64,000 nucleotides of DNA, from NCBI GenBank assembly GCA_963691655.1, contig OY829326.1, positions 35,491,989-35,555,988 of the forward strand, given 5' to 3'. The position numbers and the translations under genes were made by a program. Origin of the DNA: Toxonevra muliebris. Lineage: Eukaryota > Arthropoda > Insecta > Diptera > Pallopteridae. Of the stretch, positions 23,090 through 33,985 are shown piece by piece (the stretch's first letter is position 1; every line of letters starts with the position of its first letter). The notes beneath the pieces were generated by a model. It was given only the letters and a program-made list of their open reading frames with translations. It was not told where the DNA came from and searched no databases.

Positions 23090-24052
23090 CAGAGTTGCCA
23101 CGGCCTAAAAAAGTCAACAATTTAAAAAAAAAAGTAAGCAAATGTCTAAAATTTTTATATATAAGGGGTGGTCGAATTTGTTCGCGACATCGGCTACCCC
23201 CTAGAAAGATAGTATATTTGATCCTGATCAACTTAGCCGAAGAGTGTATGACAAAAAAGTCAACTTGAATCCCTCGATTTTTCAATATCAATTTGTAATA
23301 TTTTCCAGAAAAAAAAATTTTGTATGGTGGCGCCCTTTAGAATCAATTATGAAAGCAATTGATTTCATTATATTGATTTCAATGCCATAAAGATAGCTGA
23401 AAAAATATATTTTTCGATATAAAAAAACACATAAAGTAACTAAACTATAACGACCTTGATAGTCTAGTGGGTAGTGCACTAGACTTTCATTCGGGAGGTT
23501 CGGGTTCGATTCCCGTCTTCGTCTGGTGGTTAATTAACATAACTTTCTCATATTCACTATCAATATATTTACAAGTGCATGCCTTGGTTGGTAATGGCAA
23601 AACCACCAAGGCGATAAAAAATTGCCACACCGCAACTGTAACTGTAGGAACGGAAACTGTAGGTCAAACTATGTGGTATGACAATGGGCCGTTCAGGCCT
23701 AAGCGTGTCTCTCGACAGCCACTCCAACTAATCCAACCGAACCTAACTAAACTATGATTTCAACATTTCAATAGAAAAATCGGTGGACTCAAAAATTCCA
23801 CAATTTTTAGCTGCCCAACTAAGAACTTTTTTCCGATAAATGTAATCGCACGCAGAGACGATAATTTTGGTACTACTTACATTTTCGATAACAAAAGGTA
23901 AAGCTAGATACTTGCAGGGTGGCGCCGGTATGCATGAACATAATTAGTGTTATCCATTCTTATCGAATGAAAACAAAAAACGAAATAAAGTAAGTAAAAA
24001 AATACCGTAAAAAAAGCAAATTCGCTTACAAATAAGCAAAACGGCAACCCTG
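23090..24052. mobile_element. hAT-type non-autonomous element with 8-bp target duplication
   Basis: The perfect direct repeat CTCCTAAA lies immediately outside both ends (23082-23089 and 24053-24060), the 8-bp duplication typical of hAT elements. The termini are short imperfect inverted repeats: CAGAGTTGCC on the left, and the complement of CAGGGTTGCC on the right. Of its 963 bp, 295 bp are a later SINE insertion plus its duplication (23449-23755). The original element was therefore about 656 bp. No transposase motif is present. Confidence 0.88.
23449..23743 (+). mobile_element. tRNA-derived SINE, family T, copy 2, intact boundaries
   Basis: The perfect 12-bp direct repeat TAACTAAACTAT flanks the insert (23437-23448 and 23744-23755), so both ends are certain. 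The head carries an A-box (TAGTCTAGTGG, about 23460-23470) and a B-box (GGTTCGATTCC, about 23503-23513), as in a tRNA. A tRNA-unrelated body follows, with TCTGGTGGTTAATT, GTAATGGCAAAACCACC and GCCGTTCAGGCCTAAGCG, and it ends in ATCCAACCGAACC. It sits inside the hAT-type element at 23090-24052 and is therefore younger. The head resembles a Glu- or Asp-type tRNA in layout, but the source cannot be fixed by eye. Confidence 0.92.
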
Positions 24053-24060
24053 CTCCTAAA

Positions 24061-25806
24061 CACGAAAATCAGCATCCTGAATTTTTCCTACCACGGGAGC
24101 TACACTTTCTCCTGAGAGGGTTAAAAGCAAATTTACTGCCGAGTCAAATTTGAAGAAAGTCGAAAAAGATCAATTTCATCCACACCTTCGAAAAATTAGC
24201 GAAATTTAATGTTGATTCAACTAAACTGAAAACATGAAAGCAGCAAAAAATCACATGTTTTCGTGATCTGCAATCATGAAGGAAGATTTGCTATAAGATT
24301 TAAAAATTTTAAGCCATATTTTTGAAAAATCAAAAATATAGGTATGATCAAAAATTTGGTAACTAATCCAATTTAATAAAATAAAATAATCATTGAAATT
24401 TAAATACTTACTTAGTTTTCGCCTCGATAAACAAAATTGAAGTAAAAAGAAAACTGCCTCAATAGATTTTCATGTTATGTTAAATTATGTTACGTTATAT
24501 GCCTTTATATACCATATTTTGGTTAATCAAATACCTACACACAAAACTCATTAAATAGATTTGTAAATGACAGTTGTACTGTATATGCTAATGTTAAGTT
24601 TGTATAATCAAGCCTTTAGGGTCAGATACTCATTTCTTTGTCACGTTGATATTTTGCAGCTCATTTAGCTGCCTTTGGCATTTATATTGAATACATTGAG
24701 TGATGAGTGTGAATACGTGAAAGTGAGATTATTAATTAATACCGCTACTTCGCAATCTCTAATTCATAACGACGTTAATGCACCTTCACTCGACCAGCAG
24801 CCATAGTGGCGCTAAAAAGCAATAAGGTAAAAAATAAGCTGCCTGCTGAGCTGTTTAAATTTGATCAAAATCATCATCAAAAAAAATTTCAATTTAAAAT
24901 TTTTATGACAATATTTTTGGGAATTGTAAAATTTCATAAAATATTTGCGATAAGTTTTGAACGTTAAGGGATGCTGAATGCACACACACACACACACATA
25001 CAATCACAGTGATTACATTCGATCCGAATGTTAACTTACTTTTGTGTAATCTCGATAGAATTTCAGTTCCATTACTCATCCACAGCTACAGCTATGATTT
25101 TGTTTTCTATGTATTTTTTATTTATTTTATTTCTTTTTACTTAACTTATACATATGCACATGCTCATAGCTAGGATGTTATTTGAAATCAATTTTCCACA
25201 TGCTGCTTCAAGCTTTTAGAATTTATTTACACAAGAAACAGAAAGTACACAAAACATTGGCTCGTCCACATCCTAGTCTTAGTACATGTGTGTAGTAGTA
25301 GTATGTAGTCATCATCGTCAGTCAACATCGGCATCGTGACATTGGCTTATGTGACACTTCTCATAAGTTATTTGCAGGATTTTTGAGTATCCTTTCAGTT
25401 TTTCTATCTGTACATGTGCCCATACACACATACATACACACATATATACATACATATATGCTTGAAAGAATATACCTCTATCATCTAGTTATGCGCTTTT
25501 CAAAACGTGTGTGATCTGCTTAATTCGCAATTTACAAAAGAGTTTTTTCATTCACATACTTACATATATCCAGCAAAAAATTATGGAACTAATCTACTTC
25601 TTAAAGCTTTAGTTCTTTGTTGAATACATACAAAAGTCTATAACAAAATAGTTATTCTGAAGTTCAGTTTGCAATCGATTCATTTTACACTGGAATGAAT
25701 AGTTGAACCAATTAGTAACGATCGAGAATCTATAAAAAAGCAAAAAAAATTGCAACTGCACAGTGTTCATTTGCATAGAAAGAAAGCTCAGTGGTAAGCC
25801 TTAGAA
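24061..25806. other. AT-rich non-coding stretch
   Basis: No gene is visible. A CA run lies at 24981-24998 and CATA-rich sequence near 25420-25460. Confidence 0.55.
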
Positions 25807-26028
25807 CAGTGACGGCCATTCTACACCGTTGACTAAATGTATAGATATTAGTAATTAAAAAAATATTTGCACTTTTAAACTGAAAAATGTACGAAAAAGA
25901 GAGACGGCAATGATAAATAGATTAGAAACAGTGTGATGAAATTCGACTTTAAGAGATATATTGTACCCCCGCCAGCTATTTTTAAGCATTTCAACGTTTT
26001 TTTTTTGTACTACGTTTGGCCATCACTG
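25807..26028. mobile_element. Short hAT-type MITE, 222 bp
   Basis: The left end reads CAGTGACGGCCA and the right end is the complement of CAGTGATGGCCA. The adjoining 8-mers are CCTTAGAA and TTTTAGAG, which agree at five positions and may be a decayed target duplication. The same end motif recurs at 29702-29713 and, less closely, at 59773. No coding capacity. Confidence 0.68.
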
Positions 26029-29000
26029 TTTTAGAGTGAATACTAGAAATCAGTTTTGAAATTAGTTAGTGATGCAATAGTTTTATTTTCTGGGTTCTCA
26101 TAGAATTGATATTCCTCTTGCTTGCTTGCTGCTACTTTGTTATATTTATTTATGTTTGTTGTTTGTTGCTTTTAACATTTCTTATTTTTGTTTATTTGTA
26201 TTTATATCTTATTCTGCCACACAACAAAAGTATAACTTTTCAAAATAGCTCAAAGATGTCGATGTCGACTACTTCCATCGCTCCTTTCGTTGGCTTGTTC
26301 ATAGGTTTGTTGACAGAAATAGGAAAAAAATAACAAGAACAGCTTCTACTTTTGCTTCTTGGTGGCGGCGCTCTAAATATTAAAGCACTAGCGCCACTCA
26401 CTGACTATGTACATACAGCAACTAGATAGAAACTCACGTCATCTTCTCATCTCCCTTTATGGGTGGCCTATTGACTTGAGTTTATACTTACATATATACA
26501 AATAAGTACAGTGCCATCCTAGTCTCTCTCTACCTCTAGTATTACAGTACATTTCGATACGTTACGCTACGTTACGATTTCGATTTGATTTCTCAACGAG
26601 TGTGTGCAGATGAACGTGATATTACGATTGGTATTTCTATACTTTCTAAGCGTATGACAGGCGACATACAAACATATACCTACTTATTTATATAGATATG
26701 TTTAGATATGCTTAGTTGACAGGGTCTGTTTTCTTAGCTTATTTTATACTTCAAGATTTTCTTCTTGTGGGTTTTTTTTAATTCAAAGTGGAATTCATCT
26801 TCCCAATGATGATGAGAATGTAGCAATTTTTTTCTTTTTTCTTGCAATTGTATTTTCAGTTGAATTTTGCGCAAGTATTGCACATATGTATATAACTTTC
26901 ATATTTCATATTGCACAAATTAAGCTCACTGCTTATGTAAATATGTAATTAGAAAATGCCAAAATCAAATTTAAATTACTTAATCCAAAGAATGATGAAA
27001 AAACCCAAGGGGGAAGGATTAAGCTAGTTCAGCTAGCTATCTCTTCCCCTTGCATTCTCTATTGACTTAATCGTTATTTACTGGGAAGTCAACATAAAAT
27101 TATTGAAATCAGTGCATTTCGATTTTTTGAAATTTTTTTCGCTGGTGAATTCTTTTTTCAAGATATTTCTTTAATTTTTCCAATATTTAATACCATAAGC
27201 TTGAAAAAGTTTTGTTTAAAATAACCAATGGACTCTATTTTGTTTCTTGAAATCGTAGATTCAGTGATGAAAAATCTAAAGGAATAGACTATTCAATCAG
27301 AGCATTAATGGATATGTTTGACTTCAAGTCTCATGAAATATTTTGTTGTTTAAATTTTATGAATTTTTAAATATTAAAACCTCATTTTCATGTACTCGTT
27401 CCTTAACATTTTTTTTGCTCCATGACCAACGATCAACATGTATGAGATTTTCATCGCTAAGGTTTAAGGCCTACGCAACTTGTTTATGCATCCGGGTAGG
27501 AGAAAAATCTACCCACAAACGGTGATCCTGAAACGATTCGTCGATGATTATCTTTCACAATCTTTTTATTGTGGTGACGATTCACGGCTGGGCATTTTCG
27601 ATATAGAAAATGTTTGCAGGGCTGTAATCCATTAATAGTTTGTATAAGTATGTATGTATGCGTAGGCGAAATGTCCTTTTCGACGTGATGTTAGTTTTGG
27701 AAAAAGTTGTTTCTCTATTCACTCTCTTTATGGTTCTGCTATTTGCGTTTGTGTTTTTTGTTCAATTTAATTTTATTGGTTATTTTTGTTTGTCTACAGA
27801 AAAAGTCAATGATTTTATAAGACGTAAGGGAAAATTATTTATTTATCTATTTGTATATTTACTTAGCTTTTGAGAATGTTCCTTCGCTTTTTTTTACGCT
27901 CACACCATTTTTCGCGTACTTTATCTCTTTCTATCGATATGGTATTTGACAAATACATTTTGCACTATTAGTTTGAGCTTGTATATATGTGTGTGTGTGT
28001 ATCATAAATGTACCCAACAAACCATTCAGTCCGAAAACGACACGTTTTAGTAGGGAAGAAATTTCCTTATGAAAAACAAATATCAAAAAAGAACCAAACT
28101 ACTCGTTGGTGTTTGTTATTGTTATTTGTGTGTGCAGATAATTCGTTAGATACTTCTGAGAGATGCCGTTACTCATGTCTTCTCTCTTTCTCTTATTTAT
28201 TATTTACTCCCGCTTAAGCAATGATTTTTTCAATGATGTGTGCAATATTTTGTTCAATGAGCGAATTTTAAAAAACTTCCGACGCTAATATTTTGGGATT
28301 GGCTTAACCGATTTTAAATCTGATAATTGTTGGCTAACCTACGCGTCAAGCTCTTAAAATTCTGGATCTTCTGGAATAAAATTGTAGTTACACTAAATAA
28401 ATGTATAGATTAAATATTTTGCTTTACTAATTAATTTGAGCTTGACCGCAACGTACAATTTTCAGTAATTTACCCTGACGTTTTGAGTGGATACGTCCGC
28501 TTTCACATACCTCTAGCCGGTAGCATCGGTTTCTTGGTTAGTTGGGTATTTTAATGCATACGTTAGCAAATTGATCGAATCGAAAGTATAAACTTCAAAT
28601 ACAGTAATTGCAAAGTAAAGAACATACTCGTAAATAAAACTAAAAAAAAAAAATCAATTATGTATTTATGTATGTATATATTTATAATAAGTTACTAGTA
28701 ATTTATAAAGTAATGTATACCGTTTTATTATTGTGAATCGCTTATTTATATACATACATACATATATGTTTTATATTGGAAAGTATTATTTACTTCTTTT
28801 AAGACGATTATTGTAATTTTATTGCAAAACAACAACATAAACAACAACAAAAACAGTAACAATAATGATGTTCAAGGAGAAACAGAAGAAACATAAGTAA
28901 ACAACAAATCCATAGCGAATTTACGTTAATGTATCGAAGATACACACACACACACACGTTGATGAAGACTCAGCACAAACAAATATTGAAATTGAAAATG

Positions 29001-29573
29001 AAATTGAAATTGGAGCAGATACACAAATACACACATACAAACACACACATTCAAACATGTATCCATGCATACATATGTACTCACATGCAGAGTGATCGCA
29101 GCAGCATTATTATTATTTTTCGTATTATCTGAGTTTATTTTTTTTTTCTGCTCGTTTGTTTGATTGTTGTTGTTGTTTACTTTTTAGACTACCATGAAAT
29201 TTAAAGCGCTCTTGCTGGCATTAAGACTACCGCAAAAAAAAAAAAGCAAAGCAACAACAAAACAACAATAAATATTTCCATAGAAAGTTGTTTGCAATGA
29301 AATTGTTAACAAAAATAAGAAAAATCATACAAAATCATTTCTCTACAGAAAGTAATATAATCCCACACATACATACATACATACATATGCATATAGTTAC
29401 AAATTCAACAGCACATATGAACATCTGTATATAGATGCGCTGCTGAGCTTACAAATAATTGCTGAAATGTCAAATATGCGTTGGACTATCAAAGAACCGA
29501 TGATCAAAAAGAACAACCGACTCTTTATTAGCAAATTGTTTAGAAGAAGGTACATTCCTATGATTTAACCAGA
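26029..29573. other. Non-coding stretch with small hairpins and microsatellites
   Basis: No gene is supported. A hairpin with GTGGCG and CGCCAC arms lies at about 26362-26397. There is a stronger two-stem hairpin at 27006-27052, a CA run at 28942-28957 and a CATA run at 29367-29386. Short frames show no recognisable domain. Confidence 0.55.
27006..27052. other. Two-stem imperfect hairpin
   Basis: CAAGGGGGAAG (27006-27016) pairs with CTTCCCCTTG (27043-27052) with one bulged base. Inside it AGCTAG (27022-27027) pairs with CTAGCT (27033-27038) around a 5-base loop. At 47 bp it is short for a microRNA precursor. It may be a cruciform or a tiny fold-back relic. Confidence 0.55.
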
Positions 29574-29713
29574 GCAGTTACCCGCTCAATTTGCTTGCTC
29601 GACACATTATTCAAAATTATATTATATAAAGTTTTTGTACTGAAATAAGTATGTGAAAAAAGAGACAACGACAACGGAATAGCTTTTATCTTATCACGTT
29701 TGGCCATCACTGT
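29574..29713. mobile_element. Probable small hAT-type MITE or end fragment
   Basis: The right end (CGTTTGGCCATCACTG, 29698-29713) is nearly identical to the right end of the MITE at 25807-26028. A weak left end (CAGTTACCCGCTC) may start at 29574, but the adjoining 8-mers agree at only four positions. The right half is supported; the left boundary is doubtful. Confidence 0.45.
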
Positions 29714-29950
29714 TCCAAATATTCGAACAATGCACTTATGCAACCTATCACCAACGGTTTAAGCACGTTTTCTTCGCTTACTAGTTCAATTTCTATTAGG
29801 CCTGCTTAACCTTAAAAGCACTTGACATTGGCTAATGCATGACTGCAAGCATTACAAAGGATTGAAGTCAATAAGAAGTTTTGAAATTATGAGCCTTCAA
29901 TAACACTTGTAAATATTATATGATTTGAAAAACTTGAATACTGTTTGCAT

Positions 29951-31108
29951 CTATCCATTTCCTATCCATATCCTATCCATATCCTATCCATATCCTATCC
30001 ATATCCTATCCATATCCTATCCATATCCTATCCATATCCTATCCATATCCTATCCATATCCTATCCATATCCTATCCATATCCTATCCATATCCTATCCA
30101 TATCCTATCCATATCCTATCCATATCCTATCCATATCCTATCCATATCCTATCCATATCCTATCCATATCCTATCCATATCCTATCCATATCCTATCCAT
30201 ATCCTATCCATATCCTATCCATATCCTATCCATATCCTATCCATATCCTATCCATATCCTATCCATATCCTATCCATATCCTATCCATATCCTATCCATA
30301 TCCTATCCATATCCTATCCATATCCTATCCATATCCTATCCATATCCTATCCATATCCTATCCATATCCTATCCATATCCTATCCATATCCTATCCATAT
30401 CCTATCCATATCCTATCCATATCCTATCCATATCCTATCCATATCCTATCCATATCCTATCCATATCCTATCCATATCCTATCCATATCCTATCCATATC
30501 CTATCCATATCCTATCCATATCCTATCCATATCCTATCCATATCCTATCCATATCCTATCCATATCCTATCCATATCCTATCCATATCCTATCCATATCC
30601 TATCCATATCCTATCCATATCCTATCCATATCCTATCCATATCCTATCCATATCCTATCCATATCCTATCCATATCCTATCCATATCCTATCCATATCCT
30701 ATCCATATCCTATCCATATCCTATCCATATCCTATCCATATCCTATCCATATCCTATCCATATCCTATCCATATCCTATCCATATCCTATCCATATCCTA
30801 TCCATATCCTATCCATATCCTATCCATATCCTATCCATATCCTATCCATATCCTATCCATATCCTATCCATATCCTATCCATATCCTATCCATATCCTAT
30901 CCATATCCTATCCATATCCTATCCATATCCTATCCATATCCTATCCATATCCTATCCATATCCTATCCATATCCTATCCATATCCTATCCATATCCTATC
31001 CATATCCTATCCATATCCTATCCATATCCTATCCATATCCTATCCATATCCTATCCATATCCTATCCATATCCTATCCATATCCTATCCATATCCTATCC
31101 ATATCCTA
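29951..31108 (+). repeat. 11-bp satellite array, about 105 copies
   Basis: The unit CCATATCCTAT repeats without visible change for about 1.15 kb. Only the first unit (CTATCCATTTC) and the last (CCTAACCTATT) differ. The + strand unit has no G. Eleven is not a multiple of three and the unit has no stop on the + strand, so all three + frames stay open and give the same 11-residue periodic peptide (SYPYPIHILSI). The 394- and 396-codon frames here are products of the array, not genes. The minus strand has GG doublets every 5-6 bases. Such uniformity implies recent expansion or homogenisation. Confidence 0.97.
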
Positions 31109-33012
31109 ACCTATTTCCAACAATCAATAACATAGCAAATTTCTATATAAATTTTCATCATATTTCTAAATAATAATACAAATTGTACTATGGTATATCC
31201 ACAGTAGAGTATCCATATTTATTATTTCATTCTAATTTTTATTGAGCAGAAAGCTATTTAAGTAAAAATCTAGATACATTTTATATGCTGCATAACTAAA
31301 CTAGGTCAATTTTTCATTTTCTTTTCAATAATAATCAGAGAAATGACGTATTCGCAAGTGTATATGGGTGTATGAATATGAATGGCAAACTGTTTATATA
31401 CGATGCTTTTAATGTTGCTATGTATGTGTGCATGTTTTTGTTGCCATTGAATTTAAGATGCCATTCAACAATGATGTAGATGCAAATGAAGTTTCAATTT
31501 TTTTTACGATGTGTGGCGGCAACACCTTTTTGAACGATGACTGCGGTGAGCCAACAAAAACATTAACAAAATCATGTGATGAGAATGATGATGCCTTGCA
31601 TATTCGAAAGTTGTTAAATGTGCAAGTTGTTTTTTATTATTAAGTTATAAAATTAAATTAATATTAATTTTTTTTGTAATTTAATATTTTTGCTTTTACA
31701 CATTTCCTTTTTTTTATATTATACGTACTGACAGAAGAAGAGGCGTATAAAAAATATATATATTAATATATACGTATATATTTACATATCTATGTGTGTG
31801 TCTGTATATTTGTGTTAGTGCGTATAAATTAATAATTTAATCCAAAATTTGCATATTAAAATGAATTTTTCAAATTAATGCGCATCGTATTTTTTTGTTT
31901 GATTGTTGTTTTTGAGATTTTCGCTTTAAATTGTTATTGAAAACAATTTGTTATATTTTAAATTTGAATTTAAAGTATTTTTTAAAAACGTATTGCTGAG
32001 CATAAGTAACTAATTACTAATACATAGAAAATATAGATAAGATTATGGCAATAATTTATGACAAAGGTTAATTGGTTGACAATTTATTAAATTGTTTTAT
32101 TTTTGTTTCTCTCTTACTATGTGTTTTTGATAATGAGACAAATTCATTTCAGCTTTACAAATATATAAAGGTACTTAATTATATTTAATTAATTTTCAAA
32201 GAAAAAACTTCAATGTCAATAGTTTTATTGAATATTTCATTGACTTTACAATTCTAAAAATTGGTTCGGCGCCAATGTTGAATTGCTTTCATGTCATTAT
32301 CACCAGAACCATTCCAGTTCGTAGCTGCTTAATTTCTAGCTCTGACTCGAATTTTAATTTATTTAGTCATACCCATAGAGAAATAGTAAGGTGATGCAAC
32401 TATTCCAAGAACAAAAAATATAACTCAATTTCATATATTTCAGTGAGGGGAAAACTTTCCGGAGCAAGACAAATGAAACCATTCAATAAAGCTTCATGTA
32501 GAATAAGGTTTATACCAAATATTTAGCTTTTCTTTTTTAAGCACTTAATATTGAATATAAGTACTTATTCCATATCACATTGTACCAAAAACAAATCCCA
32601 TAAGTACATAATTATATAAAAAGATATACAAAAAATATCTGCATATGGTACACTTGAAAATGACAAATGAAATTCTCCAAAAGGCAAACAACCTATACAC
32701 CATGTTATATATTCATACACATAGTCGCAGCTAAACTTGTGGCACTTTGTAAGAGGAAATCATTCAAGTTTAACATTCAAAAGCCCTTTTGTCGCTAATC
32801 CCAACTCGCGGTACAGTGATCGCTCTTGATCGTGAGTGTGCAGCGACAGGCAGCAGTTGCAAGTAGAAATAAGACCACTGGCTATTGAAACAATATAGAA
32901 AAAAAAAAAACAAAACCAAACTAAATAAGTCCAGACTTGTTGTATTTAGAATTTTTAATGTTTATTTTGATGAATGATACTCATATTTGATATAAGTTGT
33001 AAAAAATGTGTA
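31109..33012. other. AT-rich non-coding stretch
   Basis: Nothing coding is seen. Sequence at 32790-32860 is less AT-rich than its surroundings but has no open frame or motif. A short palindromic block (ATTGG...CCAAT) lies at 32261-32277. Confidence 0.5.
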
Positions 33013-33020
33013 TGTACAAT

Positions 33021-33977
33021 CAGTGGCAGATCCTAGGTTTTTAGTTTGGGGGTAGCCTGATTTAGTTAAATTAAGGGAAACAAACTTTCGACATTTTAGA
33101 AATTTTATTTTATGGGTGTAAAAATTAATGTCCGAAACGATATAAAATAACTAGAACAATAGCTACAAAATTCATACAGAAAAAAAATTACCAGCAGAAC
33201 ATATAAAGCGTTTTTGTGATGATTCAGAGCAGATTATACCAGACTATAGACTAAATCGGAAGTTAGATTAAGGTTCTGTCTAGAAACCAGATCAAAATTC
33301 AGAAGAATCAGCATACTATAGCCAAACTAAAATTCAAACCAAATTTAGACTAAAAACCACACCAAAACTCCGACCAAAAATTAAGACAAAAAATTTGTCA
33401 AAATTCGAACAAAAAAGTCAAATAAAACTCAAACAAATATCATACCAAAATCCAGACTAAAATTCTGATCAAAAGCAGAGCAAATTCAGACCAAAACCAG
33501 AACGGAAACTAGATCAAAAATCAGACCAATAACCAGATCCAAACTTAAACCAAAAACCCCACCAAATATGGATCAAAAATCTAACTAAATTCGTAATCCA
33601 AATTCAGACAAAACTTAAACCAAAAACCCAGATGAAAAATTAAATCTTAGCTCAAAAATTAAACCAAAACCAGAACGGAAACCAGATCAAAAATCAGACT
33701 TCTAACTAGACCCAAACTTAAACCAAAAATCCCACCAAATACGGATAAAAAAATCGAACTAAATTCGTAATCCAAATTCAGACAACTGATGAAAAATTAA
33801 ATCTAAGCTCAAAAATTAAATCAATAACTAGATCGAAATTCTGGCCAAAATATACCAAAATTTTGTTGAAAAATCAGAATAATACCAAACTAAAATTCAG
33901 ACCAGAATTTTAAACCATTCTGTTGTTTTTGGTTGCATATCACCACTTCCCCCATAAACCCTCTGGACCAGCGGCTA
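33021..33977. mobile_element. hAT-type element with minisatellite interior, copy 1
   Basis: The direct repeat TGTACAAT flanks the element (33013-33020 and 33978-33985), an 8-bp duplication as made by hAT transposases. The left end is CAGTGGCAGATCC. The right end (GGACCAGCGGCTA) is a decayed inverted copy. From about 33230 to 33910 the interior is a degenerate tandem array of a unit near 15 bp, of the form AAATTCAGACCAAAA with ATCAGACC variants. The same ends and interior occur at 57741-58829. There is no coding capacity. Confidence 0.82.
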
Positions 33978-33985
33978 TGTACAAT

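Noticed and set aside
23449..23525. Functional tRNA gene
   Set aside because: A and B boxes are good, but acceptor strands do not pair and the segment continues into a SINE body bounded by a 12-bp target duplication.
29367..29386. CRISPR-like regularly spaced repeats
   Set aside because: These and similar tracts are simple CATA microsatellites; there are no spacers, and the window is eukaryotic.
29925..31135. Two overlapping frames of 394 and 396 codons on the + strand
   Set aside because: They are read-through of the 11-bp satellite, which is open in all three + frames and gives the same periodic peptide in each.
33788..33830. A second hammerhead core (CTGATGAAAAATT)
   Set aside because: No stem II hairpin and no GAAA core follow; it lies in the internal tandem repeat of a hAT-type element.
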